Notes under the pieces: generated by a model
The model's input: only the letters and a program-made list of their open reading frames with translations
Database searches by the model: none
Told to the model about the DNA's origin: nothing
Position numbers and translations under genes: made by a program
NCBI GenBank assembly: GCA_011523635.1
Contig: WTGI01000024.1
Span: forward strand, 1 to 37,512
Length of the DNA stretch: 37,512 nt
Source of the DNA: Acidimicrobiia bacterium
GTDB lineage: Bacteria; Actinomycetota; Acidimicrobiia; Spongiisociales; Spongiisociaceae
Direction: 5' to 3'
Shown here: in pieces, positions 35,244 through 37,512 of the stretch
Layout of the letters: every line of letters begins with the position of its first letter
How positions within the stretch are numbered: the stretch's first letter is position 1

Positions 35244-37430
35244 TCACGAAGCGGAAGCGGGGGACCAGTTCCTCATGCGGAGACTGTTGGCCACCACGGA
35301 AACGCTGGACAGCGCCATGGCGACGGAGGCAACCATCGGGTCGAGCAGTCCGGCGGCGGCCAGGGGGATGGCCGCCACGTTGTAGGCGAAGGCCCACCAG
35401 AGGTTCTGCCTGATGCCGCGCAGGATGCGTCGCGCCAGGTCGATGGCAGTCACCGCCAGCGCCGGATTGCCCGACATCAGGCTCACGTCGGCGGTCTCGA
35501 TAGCCAGGTCGCTGCCGGTGCCGATCCCCATTCCGACTGACGCCACCGCCAGCGCCGGAGCGTCGTTGACCCCGTCTCCGACGAATGCCACGGCCTGGCC
35601 GTCGTCCTGCCAGGACTCTATGAGGTTGGCCTTTTGCTGCGGCGAGAGGCGGGCATGTACCTCCGCGATTCCCAACCGGTCCGCCACCACCCGGGCGGCG
35701 GTGGGATCGTCCCCGGTGAGCATGGCGGTCGCGAGCTGCCGGTCACCCAGGGCGGCGATAGCGCCGGCTGATGACGTTCGGGGGGTGTCGCTGACCGTCA
35801 TCACCCCGTGGACGACACCGTCCCAGCCGGCCAGGAAAGCGGTCCGGCCCCGGCCTCCGGCCCGGTCCAACACCTCGGTCCAGCGGGCGTCCACCGCCAT
35901 CCCACGGCTCTCCATCAGATCGGACGTTCCCACCGTCACCACCGTGCCGTCGACAGTGCCCTCCGCTCCCAAGCCGGGGAACACGCTGACGTTGCCGGCC
36001 TTGGAGGGCCGGACGCCTCGCTCGAGCGCTCCGGCCTCCACCGCCCGGCCCAGCGGATGCCCGGTCCCGGCTTCCACGCCCGCCACACGTGCGAGGAACT
36101 CGGGATGGTCGGACTCCACCGAGTCGAGGGTCATCTGCCCGGTGGTCAGCGTGCCGGTCTTGTCGAGCGCCACGCGCTCCAGCTTCTCCATCAGCTCGAA
36201 CACCTCAGCCGAGCGGAATATCACGCCGAGCTCGGCGCCCCGTCCCGCCCCGACCGCGATAGCCGTGGGCGTGGCCAGGCCGAGCGCGCAGGGACAGGCG
36301 ATGATCAGGACCGCCACCGCGCTACGCAGCGCGTCCGCCCAGTCTCCGGTCGCGACCAGCCAACCCACCAGCGTGGCCGCCGCCACCACCACCACCACCG
36401 GGACGAAGATGCCCGACACCCGATCGGCCAGGCGCTGGATCGGGGCCTTGGTGGCCCGGGACCGCTCCACTATCCGTACCACCTCGGCCAGAACGGTGTC
36501 CTCGCCCACCTCCGTGACCTCGATGACCAGGCGACCCGTCTGGTTGACCGTTCCCCCGACGACACGGTCTCCCGGCCGGCGCGCCACCGGCATGGGCTCT
36601 CCGGTCAGCATCGACTCGTCGACCTCGCCGACCCCCTCGGCCACCGTTCCGTCGACCGGAATCCGTCCTCCGGGTAGCACCTCGACCTGATCCCCCACCA
36701 GCACTTCATCGATCGGAACGGTGACCCAGGATCCGCCGCGGAGCACCCGGGCGTCGTTGCCCCGAAGCTCCAGGAGCCGGGATACGGCCTGGGAGGCCCG
36801 GCCCTTGGCGCGCGCCTCCAGGTAGCGGCCGAGCAGCACGAACATCACTATGGCGGCGCCGGTCTCGAAGAAGAGCGCTCCCCCGGAGATGAGAGCCCAC
36901 ACCGAGTAACCCCAGGAGGCCAGCGTGCCGAGACTGATGAGCGTGTCCATACTGGCCGCTCCGTGGCGCAGCCGCTTCCAGGCCACCACATGGAAGGTAC
37001 GCCCTGCCCAGAGAACCGCTCCGGAGGCGAGAAGACCCTGGAGCCAATCCGACCAGACGGTATCGACGCCACCCATGGCCAGGACGATGGTGGGAAGGGC
37101 CAGCGCTGCCGCCACCACGAAGCGGCGCCACCCGATCCGGCGCTCCAGCGCATCCTCGCGCTCGACGTCTCGGGACTCTTCCCTGGCGGGGACGGGCGCC
37201 AGGCCGTAGCCGATCTCCTCCACCGCCGCGGTCAGGCCGTCAACCGTCCCCGGTGCGGCCAGCATGACCGTAGCCCGGCTCGAAGCGACATCCACCGCCG
37301 CCCCCTCAACACCTGCCTGTTCGACCAGTACCTCCTCGATGCGGGCCGCACACGAACCACAGGTCATCCCGGACACGTCGAACACCACCTCGGTGGCATC
37401 GGCGGCAACGGCGACGTCCGTTACGCTCAT
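35244..37430 (-). CDS. copA: Cu+-transporting P1B-type ATPase
   Basis: A 728-residue copper-exporting ATPase. The N-terminal heavy-metal domain has GMTCGSC (21-27). Eight membrane helices are expected, with CPC at 379-381. The phosphatase loop TGEP lies at 276-279, the phosphorylated Asp423 is in DKTGT, HP is at 458-459 and the hinge GDGVNDAP at 618-625. The YN pair (683-684) and MALSS (705-709) in the last helices are the Cu+-selecting residues of subgroup 1B-1. It should pump Cu+ out of the cytosol. The ATG overlaps the stop of an upstream HMA-domain gene as ATGA. The DNA for the second half of its own HMA domain is nearly repeated in that gene. Confidence 0.95.
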   Translation of the reverse strand: MSVTDVAVAADATEVVFDVSGMTCGSCAARIEEVLVEQAGVEGAAVDVASSRATVMLAAPGTVDGLTAAVEEIGYGLAPVPAREESRDVEREDALERRIGWRRFVVAAALALPTIVLAMGGVDTVWSDWLQGLLASGAVLWAGRTFHVVAWKRLRHGAASMDTLISLGTLASWGYSVWALISGGALFFETGAAIVMFVLLGRYLEARAKGRASQAVSRLLELRGNDARVLRGGSWVTVPIDEVLVGDQVEVLPGGRIPVDGTVAEGVGEVDESMLTGEPMPVARRPGDRVVGGTVNQTGRLVIEVTEVGEDTVLAEVVRIVERSRATKAPIQRLADRVSGIFVPVVVVVAAATLVGWLVATGDWADALRSAVAVLIIACPCALGLATPTAIAVGAGRGAELGVIFRSAEVFELMEKLERVALDKTGTLTTGQMTLDSVESDHPEFLARVAGVEAGTGHPLGRAVEAGALERGVRPSKAGNVSVFPGLGAEGTVDGTVVTVGTSDLMESRGMAVDARWTEVLDRAGGRGRTAFLAGWDGVVHGVMTVSDTPRTSSAGAIAALGDRQLATAMLTGDDPTAARVVADRLGIAEVHARLSPQQKANLIESWQDDGQAVAFVGDGVNDAPALAVASVGMGIGTGSDLAIETADVSLMSGNPALAVTAIDLARRILRGIRQNLWWAFAYNVAAIPLAAAGLLDPMVASVAMALSSVSVVANSLRMRNWSPASAS
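37188..37255 (-). repeat. Direct repeat, copy 1 (inside copA HMA domain)
   Basis: 68 bases repeated 257 bases to the right with two mismatches. It encodes the last strand and helix of the ATPase's N-terminal metal-binding domain. Confidence 0.9.
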
Positions 37431-37512
37431 GCGGGTCTCCCGGAGGGGACGGGCGTGAGGCCGTAGCCGATCTCCTCCACCGCCGCGGTCAGGCCGTCAA
37501 CCGTCCCCGGTG
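37427..37512 (-). CDS. C-terminal end of a heavy-metal-associated domain protein (cut by window edge)
   Basis: The minus strand ends a protein with [17 protein letters not shown], then [10 protein letters not shown] and a stop that overlaps the ATPase start as ATGA. This matches the end of an HMA (ferredoxin-like copper-binding) domain, here almost the same as residues 60-81 of the ATPase itself. It is probably a CopZ-like copper chaperone or the tail of another HMA protein. The metal-binding Cys motif lies outside the window. Confidence 0.75.
   Translation of the reverse strand, partial: PGTVDGLTAAVEEIGYGLTPVPSGRPA
37445..37512 (-). repeat. Direct repeat, copy 2 (upstream HMA gene, runs off window)
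   Basis: The match to 37188-37255 reaches the window edge, so the real repeat may be longer. The copies are in different reading phases relative to each other because of the ATGA overlap between the two genes. Confidence 0.9.

Overview
The window is a high-G+C chromosome segment that looks like Actinomycetota, probably an Acidimicrobiia-type lineage. The supporting signs are a 30-residue bS22 (AURKAIP1/COX24-type) ribosomal protein, a PAC2-family protein, a dCTP deaminase of the dUTP-processing type, a mycothiol-dependent-isomerase-like protein, an actinobacterial-style PurB, and frequent GTG/TTG starts with four-base stop/start overlaps. The taxonomic call is inference from these families. 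No prophage, insertion sequence or CRISPR array is visible.

Left part (1-5200). A type I restriction-modification operon runs leftward as hsdM-hsdS-hsdR, with HsdR cut by the window edge. Next come an A+T-richer leader, an eroded fragment of an ATP-synthase epsilon gene, and a PIN-domain toxin with its small partner. The relic lies about 1.2 kb from the intact atpC, so this flank of the atp operon has been rearranged.

5300-13100. A complete F-type ATP synthase operon is transcribed leftward: atpZ-like, atpI-like, atpB, E, F, H, A, G, D, C. AtpC is short and lacks the usual C-terminal helical hairpin. The leader carries a near-perfect 26-bp palindrome. A DUF4258/DUF2283 toxin-antitoxin-like pair lies upstream.

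13800-28740. This is metabolic territory: glyA, a serine beta-lactamase-like hydrolase, a four-gene leftward set (surE, a small membrane protein, a Rieske oxygenase and its FAD/2Fe-2S reductase), a MoaB/Mog-type molybdopterin gene, a frameshifted maleylpyruvate-isomerase-like gene downstream of fdhD, a DUF3352-like membrane-anchored protein, an unrecognised gene overlapping thiD, an MDR oxidoreductase, a beta-hydroxyacid dehydrogenase and purB. The molybdopterin gene and fdhD suggest molybdoenzyme maturation, but no formate dehydrogenase is present here.

28800-30900. A compact, A+T-richer two-gene module interrupts the housekeeping genes: an ABC-type AAA ATPase and a DUF4276/TOPRIM-like protein, overlapping by four bases. 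Its architecture resembles ATPase-plus-TOPRIM antiphage systems such as PARIS and OLD-type systems. It is the best candidate here for an undescribed system.

31000-37512. Housekeeping resumes with dcd, tRNA-Gly(CCC), a small membrane protein, a CDF cation transporter translationally coupled to thrB, a 45-residue membrane ORF, the bS22 gene, a PAC2 protein, and a Cu+-type P1B ATPase preceded by a second heavy-metal-binding domain whose DNA is nearly identical to the ATPase's own.
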